Assembly (NCBI GenBank): GCA_019915015.1
Contig: JAHBBC010000042.1
Span: 62,001-126,000 of the forward strand
Reading direction: 5' to 3'
DNA length: 64,000 nt
From: Auriscalpium vulgare
Lineage: Eukaryota; Basidiomycota; Agaricomycetes; Russulales; Auriscalpiaceae
Shown: positions 21,087 through 33,909 of the stretch, piece after piece
Position numbering within the stretch: position 1 is the stretch's first letter
How the letters are laid out: each line of letters opens with the position of its first letter
Made by a program: the position numbers and the translations under genes
The notes under the pieces: generated by a model
Database searches by the model: none
What the model saw: the letters and a program-made list of their open reading frames with translations, nothing else
Told to the model about the DNA's origin: nothing

Positions 21087-22889
21087 TCACGCATACGCGC
21101 CCGCCCTAACGCCACCATACGCCCACGCTGCCCCGCCCCCACCGTGCCCCATCTCCGGCCGCGCCGCGTACTCATATTGCGCGAGCGCGTCGCCCTGCAG
21201 CGCGTCGTATGCGGCGATCCCGCCGAAGATCCCGTCCTTCCCGCTGGGGAAGACGTACCCCGCGTCGTCCTTGGCGGGGAACGCGTAGCCCGCGCCCGCA
21301 AACGGCGTGCCCCCAAACGCCAACGCCGACCAGTCCTGGAACGCGCGCCCGTCCGCGCCGGCCCAGTCGCACAGGGACGAGTAGGTGGAGAAGCCGGAGA
21401 GGAAGTCGGGCGGCGCGAGGCCGGGCGTGGAGAGCGCGTCGCTGGGTGCGAGGAGGTCGCTCGCGGCGTCGCTGTCCGACGCGGTGCCGACGCTGAACGG
21501 GGAGCCCGGGGGCGAGAAGGCGGCAAAGTCGCCGTGCTGGTTCACGCCCTGCTCGCCGATATCAGCACGAGTCGTCCGATAGACAGAACAACACGAACGT
21601 ACATCGACACTGGCGTAGTCGAGCGAGGGCGTGTAGACGCTCTCCAGGGAGACGCCGGACAGCGCGGGCGACGCGCGCGCCTCGTAGGAATAGGCGGACC
21701 CGATGGAATCGCGGCGCTGCAGCCACGCCGCGCTCGCTTTCGCGCTGGGCAGCGGGGCGACGGGCACAGGGACAGGGACCGAGGCGGAGCGCTTGAACAT
21801 CGCCGTGAGCGGCACAGTGAAGCGCGTGGTTCCGTCATCGATGGGGGATGGAGAGCGCGCTTTGGCAGGGGCGTCTGCAGCGTTGGCGCTGGCGAGGGGA
21901 GGCGCGACCGCGGTGGTCTTGACATCGCCGCTGGCAGTGGCAGCGTGCACGGTGTCCCAGGCGTTGACGGCCGTCTCGAGCGCGTCGCCCTTCATGCCGT
22001 CCGCCAGCAAACGCGCGATCTTCGCGCAGCGCTCTTCCTTCTCCTTCTCCCTCTCGACGCCGTCGCCCTCCCCATCCTTGACCTTGACCTTGCTCTTCCT
22101 ATTCTTCGCGTTCCCTCCGCCGCCGTCTCCGTCGGTGCGACTTCGCTTCTTGCGCGGCGCAGGCGGCTTCTTGGGCTGGTTGGACGCGGGGCGGAAGCGC
22201 CAGTGCGGGTAGCGCGCGCGGTGCTCGGCCTGCGCCTTGACGGCCTGGGCCTCCCAGTGCTCGCGCTCGGGTGCGGGGAGAGTCTTCCAGACGATGCCTG
22301 CGGGAGCGGGGTTAAGAACAGATGGGCGCATGTGTGTGAAAGAGCCGCGAAAATAATACAAGGACAAAGATCATGAGCATCGAGCGACGTGCAGGAGGTC
22401 AGATGGCGCACCGATTATCTTGGACAGGGTAGAGTGGTTTCCCTCTATCTTCCCAGGTATCTGCTGGCTCTTGATGAAGCTCGAGCGGAAGAGGATGAAC
22501 GCGTTCGGCGGGCGCGGGATGTACGACGCGTCGCGCTTCTTCGCGTGCGACCTGGCCGCGCCGGTGCCGACGATGGCACCGGTCTCCGCGTTTTCGAAGG
22601 GGGGAGAGGCATAGATGCGCGGGGTCTCGTCGTCGGGGAGGAGCTCGAAGCGGCAGGGCTCGGCCGGAGCGCTGAAGGAGAGCGGGGTGAAGTCGTTGCC
22701 GAAGGTGTAGGTCATCATGGCGAGCGCGGGCGGCTGGTCGACAAGCGGGGGCATGTCGTCTGTAGGCGCTACATGAGAGACGGGACGTGGAGGGACAGAG
22801 GGAGGGGGCTGTGGATGGGACGACAAGCACGTACCGTCATCTGGGATGTCCACGAGGGCGGGCGGTGCGAAGTCCATGTGTGCCGACAT
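21087..22889 (-). CDS. HMG-box transcription factor (first)
   Basis: Exons 22889-22835, 22759-22412, 22297-21603 and 21548-21087 give 1560 nt (519 residues). The last intron is 54 bp and in frame, so retention would give 537 residues. A MATA-type HMG box spans about residues 98-171: YIPRPPNAFILFR begins helix 1, and IVWKTLPAPEREHW and ARYPHWRFRP complete helices 2 and 3. The box is split by the 114-bp intron 22411-22298. A basic tract (PRKKRSR) follows the box and may act as a nuclear localisation signal. The long C-terminal part is disordered, Ser/Ala/Gly-rich and Tyr-containing, like an activation region. In basidiomycetes such proteins include pheromone-response regulators, but I cannot assign an ortholog. 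Confidence 0.85.
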
Positions 22890-23460
22890 AGCGAGTTAGG
22901 CAAGTGCTGAGGATCGGGTGCTGCCTGCGAGGATGAAGTTGGCAAGATGAAAGGAAAAGCGAGGGAGGGACGCGGGGCGACAGGCAGGGAGGCGTCTGTG
23001 CTTTATTCTGTTCTAGGCAGGTGCGTATGCTGTCACCACGCCGAACCCGGGTGGCTGTGATGTTCCCACCGAGGCGAAAACGCGGCGGAGTCGTGCTGCA
23101 CCGGAGGCTGCTCGCCACTGAAATACGCGCAGGAGCGGTGGAAGGAGGCTGGAGGACGCGGTTGCTGTGCGCAGATGAAGAGTCGCGCAAGGGTGGCGGC
23201 CTAGGACCCCGGTTGCACCCCGGAACCAAATCTCGCGAGATGGCGACGAGTCGACGCCCGCCATCATCCAATTGTCGTCTGCTAGCGCGCTCGGTGAGCC
23301 TGTTAGGTTGATTGGGTTGCGGGTGGCTCGGTGTTAGGGTGGAACGGATGATGGGCAGCGGGCCCGCCGAATAACACCGCAATTTCGCCCACTGCGCCCG
23401 CAACCTGAATGAGTCGAAACGATACCAAGGACTACAAAGCTGGTGTAACACGATCGGAGC
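22890..23460. other. Upstream region of first HMG-box gene
   Basis: This is the probable promoter and 5' leader of the minus-strand HMG-box gene. A pyrimidine-rich minus-strand tract lies just upstream of the ATG (about 22910-22990). No gene seen. Confidence 0.4.
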
Positions 23461-26400
23461 ATGGAGCTTGCTCCGACCTCGTCCCTAGGCCTCGCTCGAA
23501 TCACTCCCTTGCAGATGCTACAGACATCATTTTCTCCCTCGCAGGCCCTGGGGTCCGTGTACGGCCGAGGCGGAGATGAGCGGCAGCGCCCCAAAACGGC
23601 ACGTTTGGACCAAGACAAGGGAGGCTCTCGCTCAGCCTGCGCCGTTCCTGCTGATCCGCTGCCGTCCCCGCCCTCGATCTCGTCGTCCACCACCACACCG
23701 AAATCGCTCTATTATTCTGCTCGATGCTAGTGCGGTTCCCCCCATCAGAGCACCGCGTCACCCGGTCCGAACGAGCGACACGCGATCAAAGGACTCCCGC
23801 ACGCCCCGCGCCGTCATCCTCCCATCTTCCCAGCGCGCGCAAGCTCCGGCCAAGTGCGTACGTACCCTTGCTGCGGGGGGGTCCTGTGATCTCATACCCT
23901 GCCGTCCGGGGAGGCGGCGGGTGCGCGGGCCTCGTCTATCTTGGATCCGCGCGGCCACCCAGAGCCCATCGAGTGGATCGTTCGGGCGAAATGCTTCCGG
24001 TGCGTCAGATATCGGATATTTACTCCGGTCCATGGGATGCTCGCTGAACACGAGGATAGTCTACTTGACGGCATTGCTATGAGGGATACGAGATCACCGG
24101 CGCTGCTCTACGGCCGGTGAACGCTGGGTCGGCCACGGGATCCCCTGCGGCCTCGCGCTCTGGTGCTGTCGGGGCGCACTCCGCGTCCTCGACGACACAC
24201 AGAAACGCCGGCGGACTCAACCCTGAAGTGCTCTCTGCCGACATCAGCCAAGGTACTGTTCGTATCTTCCATCTTTTTCGCCGTAGCTTTTGTCTTATTT
24301 TCCCTCGATTTGACTCTCCTCCTTCATGTCCATCGAGTACGCTATACGCCGGTTCCTTGACTCAGATCGCCGTCTGCCCTTACAGATATCGTCCAATAAG
24401 CGTTATCTCGCCTGCCAGCAGCGGATCTATATCGTCCCGCATCCCCTCAGGCTCGCCCGCTATCCCTGCCGAGTGGTCCTGGCCCGCCCGGATCAACGTC
24501 CCGCTCGCTTGCACACCGTAAAGCTTAACCCACCTCGTGCTCTCTGTCTCCCAATCTTACGTCGCCGCCATCTGATATATCAAGCAAGGTCATCCGGGTA
24601 TTTCCTCTCGACGAAATGGGAGAGAGGCTCTGTTTTTCGTTTGTCCGTCTCTCGTTTGCGCTAGTCTGCTAATCGTATCATCGATCAGGACCTTACGCTT
24701 TGCGTCAGCTCAGACGCTTCGGCTGTGATGCAGCTGTTCGCCTTTCGTAAAGCTCTCCCTGGGCGCGCTATCAGTACGTGCTGAACCGACTTTGCCCCTC
24801 ATGTGCTGATGATCTTCTCGTAGCACGAGGTCCGCCGCGGACCCTCCCCTGCGCGGTGTTCACATGAAACTCTGACTATTTTTCTGCGCGAGATGATAGC
24901 GCGGCGATCAGCCAGCGCTATCGCACGCCGTCTGGAGTCTGGACCGCGCAATGGCCATCATTTTGACACTACTGTATTATTATCTGCTCACAGATCGATA
25001 GAGCTCGGCAAGCTGGCAGGATTCGGGGGTTGGGCGCAGAGGGTTCGACCTCACGTATGGTAGCTATTGTCTCCGAGTCTTCGGCTCAACGTTTGTGTTG
25101 CTTTTGTGCATCGTCTAGGCCTCTGTTGCTCCAGCAAGGAACACTCGTTCGCTGAGAGGGCGCTCGACGTCAAGGTGTACAGTGCGCCTCCATCGACATC
25201 ACCTCGGTTCACAGCTCAAGAGATCATTTGGCCGTGCTGCTCGGAGGACGTGCTCGTAGCCTCGGCTGTCTTGGTGCTCGAGAGTATTCACGGGTACCCG
25301 TTTCACTGAATCTTCTGTCTGCGCAGGCCGTCTCTTACGATCCCTCTGCACTTGTATTTATTCGGCCACTGTTTGCGCACTCCCTGCCGAGCATGCCCTG
25401 CCGCAATCCATCGGTGCGCCTCTGCCCTTATGTTTGCCTACAGCGCTAGGGAAGAAACGTTGCAGGAAACCCTGACCAGAAAGTGGCTCGGGGCGGCGTC
25501 AGGACGGCGGAGACTGCTTGCACGATGCTGCCTACAATACAACAGCCCCCCGCACGTGGCGCACGCGTAACGCGTAACGTATCCTCCGCTCCCTCAGACG
25601 TTTTGAGACACCGCAAATCCTCTCGTATGTCGATTTTTCTCCTCCGGTTGCCTCGAGGCCGCTGTGGACAGCCTCCCCAACCGCTCCCCGCGTCCGCGCG
25701 GCGCCACGCCACAGCACCCTGCCCAAGCGCACCCCACTCGGACCGTCTTTGTTGTGCGCCATGCGTCGTCCCTTTATCTCCGTAGTCGCCCCAACGAATA
25801 GATGAGGAATGCCGACTGCTATGTTGCGCCTCGTGTGGCAAATGACTCGGGTGTGTGTGAGAGCGCAGCGATGCCTGAGTCCTCTTCGACGCGCATGCGC
25901 TACGCCATGAACTGGAAATATCCGATGGATCGTTGACGGAAGGCATATGGCGAATGTCAAGTAAATTCACTTGCAGGGAGGCTCGGTGGCGGCGGTGCCA
26001 GGGACCCCGGGCACCGGGCCGCGCTCCGCCACCATCCATCGCTGGCCGCCTCCGATGAGCTCTGCCTCTCTATTTCCCCACCACGCGCCTTTCCCCGCAC
26101 AGGCACGCTACTAGGCTATCTCGCGTCGTCGGACGAACACCGACACAGCCCATCCGGATCAAAAATCGCTGGCATACGCGGTGCGTCAACCGTTATGTAC
26201 AGAGCCACGTTCATCTCGGTATTTTTTTTGGCTGCATGTCGTGAGCAGGATCGACGGTCCATTCGTTCCTACCACCCAATCCTACCATCTCCGTCGCCAG
26301 GTATGTCCTGCTGCGCATTTCTGCGTGCAGATTCATATCTGATGCGTGCTACCAGGCGCAAATGACAGCGGTCTCCCATGGACCTCCATTTCCGCTCTCG

Positions 26401-28115
26401 GTGCCAAGCTGGTATGCGCCGTGTGTCCTACCGCGCACACCACGATGCCATCACATGGAGTCCCGCCTACCTCAATCCTCGCATGCTTTGTGCAGCGGTG
26501 ATAGTGAGATTATCGTGACAGCGGCACCTGTAATCCCATCCCGGTGAGCAGCGATCGCCCCTCTGTTCCAGTCCCGTCCGCTCACGCATCCAGCACGCCC
26601 TTTGTCCGCCATTGCAGGTGATATTGCCCTCGGTGCAAGCTGCATACCTTGTCGCGTGGCGTGGCGCGCCCATCTGCCTCGAGGCGGACAGCCGGCCTGG
26701 CTGCACCATATGCGCGCACGCTTCCCGATCGCAGCGTTCCACCGCCTCTTATCTCCGAGCCCCCCGCCGGCAACCCTGTGCATCAAGGCCTCGCCGGGCG
26801 TTGCAGGTTCAACGTCAACGTCGACGCTGTGTGCGCACGTGACCGCCATCGGCGCCGCCGGCCGACGACCCGCATCTTTGTCGCCTGCTTTCAGCCGGCT
26901 GCACCCACGTCGGCGAGTCACCGGTGGGCCACGAGCAAGCCAATCTCCCTCGGGTGCGCATATGTCGTGCTCCGAGGGATCATATGGCCTCTCCATTCTC
27001 TGCAATCCTGGATATCGGTCCCTTTTCCTGCATCCGGCATGCCGCGCCGCCTGTTCCGTCCTGGGCTGAGATATCGTCGCGCCCACTGTCCCTGGCAATC
27101 AATCCATGCACACCCGCGTCCCGCGTCCAGCAGCGGACCTCGGACCACGCGCCAGCGCGTCCGCGCTCCCTGCTTCCCCGCACGCGCCGTCATCAACCAG
27201 CTCGGATCCCGTGGCCGCCGCCCCTGCGCCGCTTCCATTCTCCTCCCCCCCCCGCCGGTCCCAGGGGAAACATGACGTTCCGCAGAGCTCGGGGGAGTGG
27301 CGGTGGCGGATAGCAGCTGATCCGGGCATGGGTCCAGGCGCGTCGCTGCTGCTCGATAGACTTCGCTGCCAGCCTCGAGGCTATCCCATATGCGTCGCGG
27401 GTATGGCAATGGAGGCGTTTGTGGCATGGGAACGCGACGCCGCCAGGTCGTCTGATGGACGCACCCATCCAGATCGCGCCGTGCCTTTTCATATTCCCCT
27501 GGGTTTGTGTAGGTTTGAATCTGGGATGTAGGCGTCATATGTTTCTCGTATTGATTGCCTCAGCCCGTCACGAGCGCAGCGCTCTCATCCCCTAGCGCCG
27601 ACCCGCACTGGTCGCCGTCACATTCTTGCGCTTCCCATCGCGCTGCGTGCTCGCACATCTCGGCTGACGCAGCAGGAGCTAGAACTACGGCTCGCTAACG
27701 CTCGTCTTACGCTCGTCTTCCATCTGGCGGCGGACGGTTGTCATGTGCGCGCGCTGTTCATTTCGCGGGCCATCCACGTCGCGGAGCATGGGGCGTAACT
27801 GTTCGATACATTTCACGAATACATGTGCCGGCATCGCTGGTCCCTGGCCCGGCTACAGTATATGTATGTCCCTCTGTATGTTGAGGCACGTACCATCCGT
27901 AGCTGCTCTACCGCGTTTTCGAGAAACACGGGAGCTTCCATCGAGTTAGAATGTTCCTCCGCGGGTCGTGAATAACGACATACATTAGGCGTATGCCAAG
28001 TAACCATTGTACACAACGACAGAGCAGAAAGCGAATGAACGAAGAACGTGATGCGTATAGTATACAAATGCCGCCTACCCAAAAATGCCACGAGAAAAGA
28101 ATACCACGCGAGTCA
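23461..28115. other. Unassigned 4.7 kb with splice-like signals
   Basis: No protein family is recognised. Short open frames on plus (for example 24117-24276 before a GTACTG donor, 25067-25309, 26602-27069, 27106-27531) are interspersed with good GT...CTNAC...AG-like signals. One or more divergent or decayed multi-exon genes are possible, but I could not join exons into a domain-bearing protein. I record the region as possibly genic rather than listing individual chance frames. 27990-28115 is the 3' flank of the next gene. Confidence 0.35.
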
Positions 28116-30535
28116 TCACAGCAGGGCGCCTACGTCGTGCGCCGGTGCAGTGCCGCTCGGCAGATAACCCAACGCAGAGCCCGCCTGCTGGTCGAAAGCC
28201 TGCGATGGCAAGGGCGACCGCACCGCCGGGCCAACATGCAGCGTCCAGTCGCTCCTGCCAGGCTCCTGGCTGAGCCCGAGGAAATAATGGTGCTCCTCCA
28301 AATAATCCACCCTGCGCACGCCACTATCCACGGGCAGACCGTGCCGCAATGCCTCCTCGACGCGCGCCACGCTCGCCGCCTCGACGCGCTCCCTGCGCAC
28401 CCTGGGCACGAGCCGGTGCTCTGGGCTGGTCATCCATTGCTCGAGATTTTGCGACACGCCGATGAGTACGCCGCCGATGGTCACGCCGCGCTCGTCGTCC
28501 GCGGTGCACTCGATCGGCCACGGAAAGTCCGTGTAGTCCTCCTGCGCGATGCGGGAGATGCTCATGCTTTGCGTGGGCGGGTTTGTCGCGGGACGGTCAA
28601 AGAATCCAAGAGGAAGCTGGATGGGGGGCCCGCTCGCAGAGTCGGGGTGCGGGCGCACCGCTGTGGCGGCCGGGCAGCGCATGTCCCAGTCAAGACGTCG
28701 GCGGCCCAGCTGATTGTACGCAATGTCGTTGTGCAGGGTGACTTGGCCCGGGACAGCAGGAGGGAAGATCGGTGGGACAGTGGGGGGGAAGGGGTGGGTT
28801 ACGGGGGGCTGGTCTTGCTGTACGAACGGCGGGGGGATCGGGGCACGGGCAGGGAATGGCAACGCATCCTCGTGGGATATATCCAAGCCTGGCGACCATC
28901 TGGGGACGCTGTGCAGCTGGGAAGCGTTGCTGGAATGGCTTCCTGACCGAAGGTGAACGCGAGAATGAAGAGAACTAGGCGGAGCCGCACGGGTGGCGTG
29001 CCCGTGAACTTGGCGTCCCGTTGGGGACGGCGTAGCGAGCAGAGAGCTTGCGTTCGTCGTCTGCGTGGTTTGTCGCGATCCACGGGCGACCGAGGTCATC
29101 ACAGCTGAACGAAATAATGAGTATCTGCGGTGGCAAGACCACAAAGAGCCGGCCTACCTATGCGCTCCAATACCGCCTTCCATACCCCCCTCCAATGGGA
29201 CACAGCGACCTGCTGCCCCCGCTGAAGGGCGCGCTGCTCTTTTTGCTTCTGCTTGACCTCGCTGCCCCGAGCCTTGGCCTCCTTCGCACGCGTCCTGACA
29301 TCGCCCAGGAAGGACCACTTGGACTGGCGCGAGCGCGGCGAGCTGGGCGTGGAATGGACCGGCGCAAAGACCGGTCCAGCGACAGGGGGCGCGGGCAGGG
29401 GCGGCGTGGGCGCGGTGAGCGTCGTGAGCGGGACGGGCGTCTGCAGGGCGTCGTAGATGCTTGCCGGGTAGGGCGCGCGGACGAGCTCCCCGGCACGGTA
29501 CGACGCGCTGAGCCGCCGCGGGGGCTCCGGGTGCTGGTGCGCCGGCACGAATGGGTGCGTGAACGACCGCGGGCGGCTCTGGGGGACGAACGCCGCCGGG
29601 GCGGCCGGCGCAGAGCCCGAGGCGGCGTAGTACGCGTCCGGTGCCGCGCCGAAGAGCCACGGGGGCGCGATCAACGGCTGCGCGGAGACCGCGCCGAGCC
29701 GCTGCAGGGGCCCCGCCTGTTCTTGCGCCGGCACGAAGGGGTGGGTGAACGACCGCGGGCGGCCCTGCGGCGGGCTCTGTGCGACGAACGCAGGTGCAGA
29801 GCCCGAGGCAGGGTAGTACGCGTCCGGTGCAGCGCCGAAGGCGATTGAAGGCTGCGGTGCGACCGCGCTGAGCCGCTGCGGGGGGTCCGGGTGCTGGTCC
29901 ACTGGTACGACGGGGTGAGGTGACGAGGGCGGGACGCCCAGCGGTAAGCTGTGGAAGAGGAAGTCCGGTCGGGGTGCCTCCGGTGGCTCCGGTGGGCTGG
30001 ACAACCCTAGAGGGACCGAAGGGGCACCTATGGAGCGTTCGCTGCCCGACGCGAACGCGTTGGGGATCGACGCGGCCGAGCGCGGACGGCCCGGCGGTGA
30101 TCGCGGGAAGACAAACGGCGTCGGGGTGCCCGTCGAGGTGCCGGACGCAGCGCCCGTGCTGGCTGCAGCGCCCGCGGCGGCGTAGTCATAGTCAAAATCG
30201 CCGAACTCCCTCAGTGGCGAGATCGGCGGCGGCGGTGCGAGCCGCGGGGGGTCCGGGTGCGTTGACGAGGGCGGGCGGCCCCACGGTACGCTGTGGAAGG
30301 GGACGTCCGGGTGGGGTGCAGAGCGCGCGGCCGCCTCCGGTGGCTCAGCCGGGCTGGAGACCCCTGGAGGGACCGAGGGGGCACGTACGGGTTGTTCGCT
30401 GCCCGACGCGAACGCGGTGGGGGTCGACGCCGAGTGGCGCCGGGGCGGTGATAGACGCGCGTCCGATGGCTCTAGCAGTTCAGCGAACGGCTCGTGGACG
30501 CCCGGGAGGAGGTCGTCTAACTGTAGAAAATCCAT
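28116..30535 (-). CDS. Repeat-rich protein with DUF6699-like C-terminal domain
   Basis: The N-terminal exon runs from ATG 30535 to about 29135 and is Pro/Ser/Ala-rich. It contains imperfect internal repeats, for example two blocks with AAPDAYY.ASGSAPA and RPRSFTHPFVPA, and two with FASGSE..APSVP.G.SSP. It ends in a basic helical segment (RTRAKEAKARGSEVKQKQK). The C-terminal exon (about 28904-28116) reads LHNDIAYNQLGRRRLDWDMR, then PWPIEC, VTIGGVLIGV and RRVDYLEEHHYFLGLS. This resembles the DUF6699 domain common in Agaricomycete proteins of unknown function. The join is not certain: a donor near 29135 and an acceptor near 28904 give a plausible ~230-bp intron, but several CAG acceptors are available and there may be more than one intron. 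No function is known. Confidence 0.6.
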
Positions 30536-31645
30536 GACACTCAGGTGGAAGTGATCTGCGGTGACCGACACGCGAGAGGCTCAAGCGAAAGCGAGAGCAG
30601 GTAGCGTCTGGAAATGCACCCTTATTTACTCCGACTTTTTCACGTAAACTATATAAAATGACGTACGGAAATCGGTGTGCGCCTGCTACAACACGTTCGG
30701 CGGGGTATGGGACAATCCTGAAGGAATGTGAGCTGGAGGCGGGCGGGGAAGAGGGGAGAAGAGCAGCGAGTCAGGCGAATGAAAGGACGGAGTCGATCTA
30801 CTATCGCACTGATCAGAGAGCGGAACGGCCAAGTGGCTCAGCGCCCACGGCCCACGAGGCCGCCTGCCCAGAGCAACGCCCGAGCGAAGCACTCACCGTG
30901 CACCTGTCCACCGTGCGCTCGTCCTGCGTCCGCCCTGCGGAGATGGCTCGCCGAGCGAAGGGGCGTGGAGGACGGGATGAAAGGGAGGCGGGCAAGCGTA
31001 GTAGCTCGGATTCCAGATCAGCGAGCTTCGCGCACGCATTGAGGCAGCCACGCGGTATTCCTGTGCCGAGGCGACGTACTAGGCATCCTCGCCGGGGCCG
31101 ACGGCGCGCGGGCTGTGACCCTACGAGCACAACTGTGAGTCTTGCGGGGCGGATGGCTGTGACGCCGTTGTCTGGAGACGGGCTGCTGGGTCGCAGCTGC
31201 GGGATCGGGGCGCGGGCCAAATTGGAGGGTCCGCAGACGGCGCCGGCTTCGGTGTCGATCGCGCTGGCAAGGGAAATCGAGGAGGAGGGAGCGTGCTGAG
31301 CGGCGCGGAGTATTCGAGAGGTGTGTGTTGGGATAAAGAGGCGCGAGATGCAGCGAGAATATAAGGACCGCAAGAACAAAGGCTTGACCAAGGGAGCGGA
31401 GCAGTGCACGGCGACGAGACGGCACGCTCGGCACGGCCGGCCTGCCGCCGGCCGGGCAATATTGAAATGGGCGTCGACGTCGAGGGTGCTCGGCCGCCGT
31501 CTGCTCGTAGTCGCAAACCTTCGAAATGCTGTCTTATCTTCGTTATCAGAGTTCCGATCCAGAGCAGCGTGTCCAGATTCTGCGCGCAGGCTTTCCTTGC
31601 TGTTGATGCTCCTCCAAGTCCATTGGTGGCGAGGTGGCGAGATGG
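30536..31645. other. Intergenic, no gene recognised
   Basis: The upstream region of the DUF6699-like gene and the left flank of duplication copy B. Overlapping frames on both strands (for example 30813-31730 minus) carry no recognised domain. The window begins exactly where copy A would continue leftward, so part of this stretch may also be duplicated outside the window. Confidence 0.4.
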
Positions 31646-32191
31646 GTTCAGCACTCCACGGGTTGCGCTCGGGCTTCTTGCGACATTGAAGGGCAAATTG
31701 TCGTCTTGTGATCATCTCGCCACGGGCCATTCTTGAGCCATCCTCGGTCTCAGAGGAGACCCACAGATTGGCGTCCCGCCCATAATTGCGCGTACTCGGG
31801 GCGTTGTGTCAGTCAGCGATGGTCTGCGTGGACAGGGATTACGCGGGTACGCATGTCGAGGTGGCGGTCGAGGACTGCGCGCCAGAGGCCCACATAATAG
31901 GATTCAGGATTCGGCGGGAGACTCCGACTACACTACACAGGCAAACACGCCCCCGTCGCCCGGCCCGATCGCAGCGTCGCCCCTCCCCCCGCGACGTGGC
32001 AAGGAAGATCCGACACTTACGGCGGCCTCGCCCACGAGCGCGAGCCCTGCGGCATCGACGGCCGAGAACGCCTAACCGCGCATCGAGAACTCTAAAGGCA
32101 AAGTCGGCGAGATCCTGGGCGACACATGCTCGATATGCGCAGGTGGAGCTCTGGCTCGCTGCAGCCAGGGATAAAAAGACCCCGACGCTCC

Positions 32192-33138
32192 TCACGCAGC
32201 CCCCCCGCCCACCTCCGCGCGCCGCCTTCCCTCCACATAGCTCTTCAACACGCACTCGCCCTTCCCCGCGCCCTTGCACCCGCGACACGCGCGGCCATGG
32301 CGCACCATGCCGACATGCAGCCCGCGCTGCAGCGCCGCCGGGAGCCGCGCCTCCAAGTGCATCTGCGCGCGCACGGCGTCCGCGCCGCGCGGGACCCACC
32401 CGAGCACGGCGGCGGCGCGGCGCACATGCGTGTCGACGGGGCACGCGGGGCGGCCCAAGCAGAACAGCCGCACGCACGCGGCGGTCTTGGGCCCGACGCC
32501 CGGGTACGACAGCAGCTCGGCCGTGACGTGCGCGTCCGCGCGCGCGCGGTCCGCGAGGTGCTGCAGCGAGTACGCGGCGTGGCGCGCGTGCACGGCGGCG
32601 AGGAGGGCGTGGAGGGCCGCGGCCTTGCGGCGGGCGAGCCCGCCGGGGCGCAGGGCGGCGACGAGCGCGGCGCGCGGGCGAGCGCGGCGAAGGCGTGCCG
32701 CCCGAAGGCGGCGTCGAGGCTGCGCTTGGCGGCGGCGGCGCGGGCGGAGGCCGTGTGCTGGGCGAGGAGCGTGCCGATGAGCGCGTCGAGCACGTTGGCG
32801 ACGGCGCCGCACGTCGCGGCTGCGTTCGTCGTGGTGTCGCCGGTGAGGGCGCGGGGCGCGGGGGCGTGCGCGGCGAGCAGGGCGTGCACGTCGCGCGCTT
32901 CTGCGGGCGTGGGGCGCGGGAAGTCGGGGAAGGGCGACGCAGAGGCGAACTGGGTGTGCAATCTGAGCTTCTTGGCCGTCTGGGCTGACGACGGCGACGG
33001 GGCGGGCGGCAGCGATGAGGAAGCGGCGGCTTTCGAAGGTGGGCTTACACTTGGCGCGGTTTGTGGGTCCACATGCGCGCGAAGTCGCTGGCTCTGTCGC
33101 CGGGGCCGCGCAGGGGGGGCGGTGCGTCGGGGCGCCAT
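32192..33138 (-). pseudogene. HhH-GPD DNA glycosylase, second frameshifted copy
   Basis: Identical to the gene at 547-1493, including the frame change in the CGCGCG-rich run (about 32666-32678). The helix-hairpin-helix with catalytic Lys and the downstream catalytic Asp are present in the C-terminal frame. The nested transposons sit 361 bp upstream of the start codon and separate this gene from a divergent open frame at 47253. Before insertion the two would have shared an intergenic region of about 374 bp. Confidence 0.75.
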
Positions 33139-33491
33139 CGACGAATGGATGACTCGGCGCGGGCTGGGCCTCGACGGTGACGACGACGGTTGCCGTCGAT
33201 GCAAACTGGGACTTGGCTTGGTTTGTGGGTCCGGTCGCTGCGAACGATCGTCTAGGTTGATCCGGCGGCTTCACCAAGACGGTGCGTGACTCCCACGCGT
33301 GCGCAGATGCGCTCGAACGCCTGCAAGATGTGGCAAAGGTGCGTCTGTTCGCCTTGACCAGCGCACGACGTCGACGTCGCTCTCAAGGGAGTCGGGACAG
33401 GGGCGCAGGGCGGGGTGGCCGGCACTGCAGCCGGAAGCCGAGCCGGCACGTTACGTCATCATGTGCGGCTGACGGATGCGGCAGGCCTTGT

Positions 33492-33499
33492 ATTCGCCC
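33492..33499 (+). repeat. Target-site duplication ATTCGCCC (left)
   Basis: Repeated at 47232-47239 immediately outside the other terminus of the outer element. The same octamer at 1847-1854 marks the end of the duplicated segment in copy A. Confidence 0.93.
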
Positions 33500-33543
33500 A
33501 GGACCCCCGTAACTCACGCCAGGGGTATGATTTTCGCACGGTA

Positions 33544-33551
33544 GCTAGACG
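33544..33551 (+). repeat. Target-site duplication GCTAGACG (left, nested insertion)
   Basis: Repeated at 40414-40421. It lies inside the outer element 45-52 bp from its end, which shows that the apparent tandem dimer is a self-insertion rather than an unequal-crossover product. Confidence 0.93.
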
Positions 33552-33591
33552 AGGACCCCCGTAACTCACGCCAGGGGTATGATTTTCGCAC

Positions 33592-33727
33592 GGTAGCTAG
33601 ACGGCGCTTTGCGCCGGAAGCTCTGAGGGGTCTGAGGTAGCTGGGGGCTAGAATTTGGGGCAAAAGTATGATCCTGATGGTGGTAGTTAGGGGCGCGGTG
33701 AACCGATGTCTGATCACAGAGGTAGTT
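33592..33727 (+). repeat. Left subterminal GGTAGYT motifs
   Basis: Direct copies of GGTAGCT or GGTAGTT occur at about 33593, 33636, 33682 and 33721, around a GGCGCTTTGCGCC palindrome (33603-33615). Three more (40285, 40324, 40360) lie near the right end of the inner copy in the same orientation. Clusters of short subterminal motifs are typical transposase binding sites in hAT- and CACTA-like elements; binding here is inferred. Confidence 0.6.
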
Positions 33728-33909
33728 GGACTAAGTACTGGCGGCAGAAGATTTTGACCCCATAATTACCGGTATAATTCGTACAAGTTGAGACATTAGG
33801 TAGAAATTTACGTGGCCTGCTGCGTACGACATTCTACGACAACGCCTCGGACCGAACCTGCTTCTTCTGTGCAGCGCATCACCCTCGCAGCCATCCCGGC
33901 ATCGTGCCA

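Larger units (their letters stand above)
31646..33499. repeat. Direct segmental duplication, copy B
   Basis: Matches 1-1854 without a visible indel. It ends with ATTCGCCC (33492-33499), which is repeated at 47232-47239 on the far side of the nested transposons. The end of homology with copy A is therefore exactly the transposon target site. Confidence 0.93.

Noticed and set aside
20699..21526. Minus-strand 275-codon frame overlapping the HMG-box gene
   Set aside because: It is out of frame with the HMG exons, Arg/Pro/Ser-rich, and lacks any domain.
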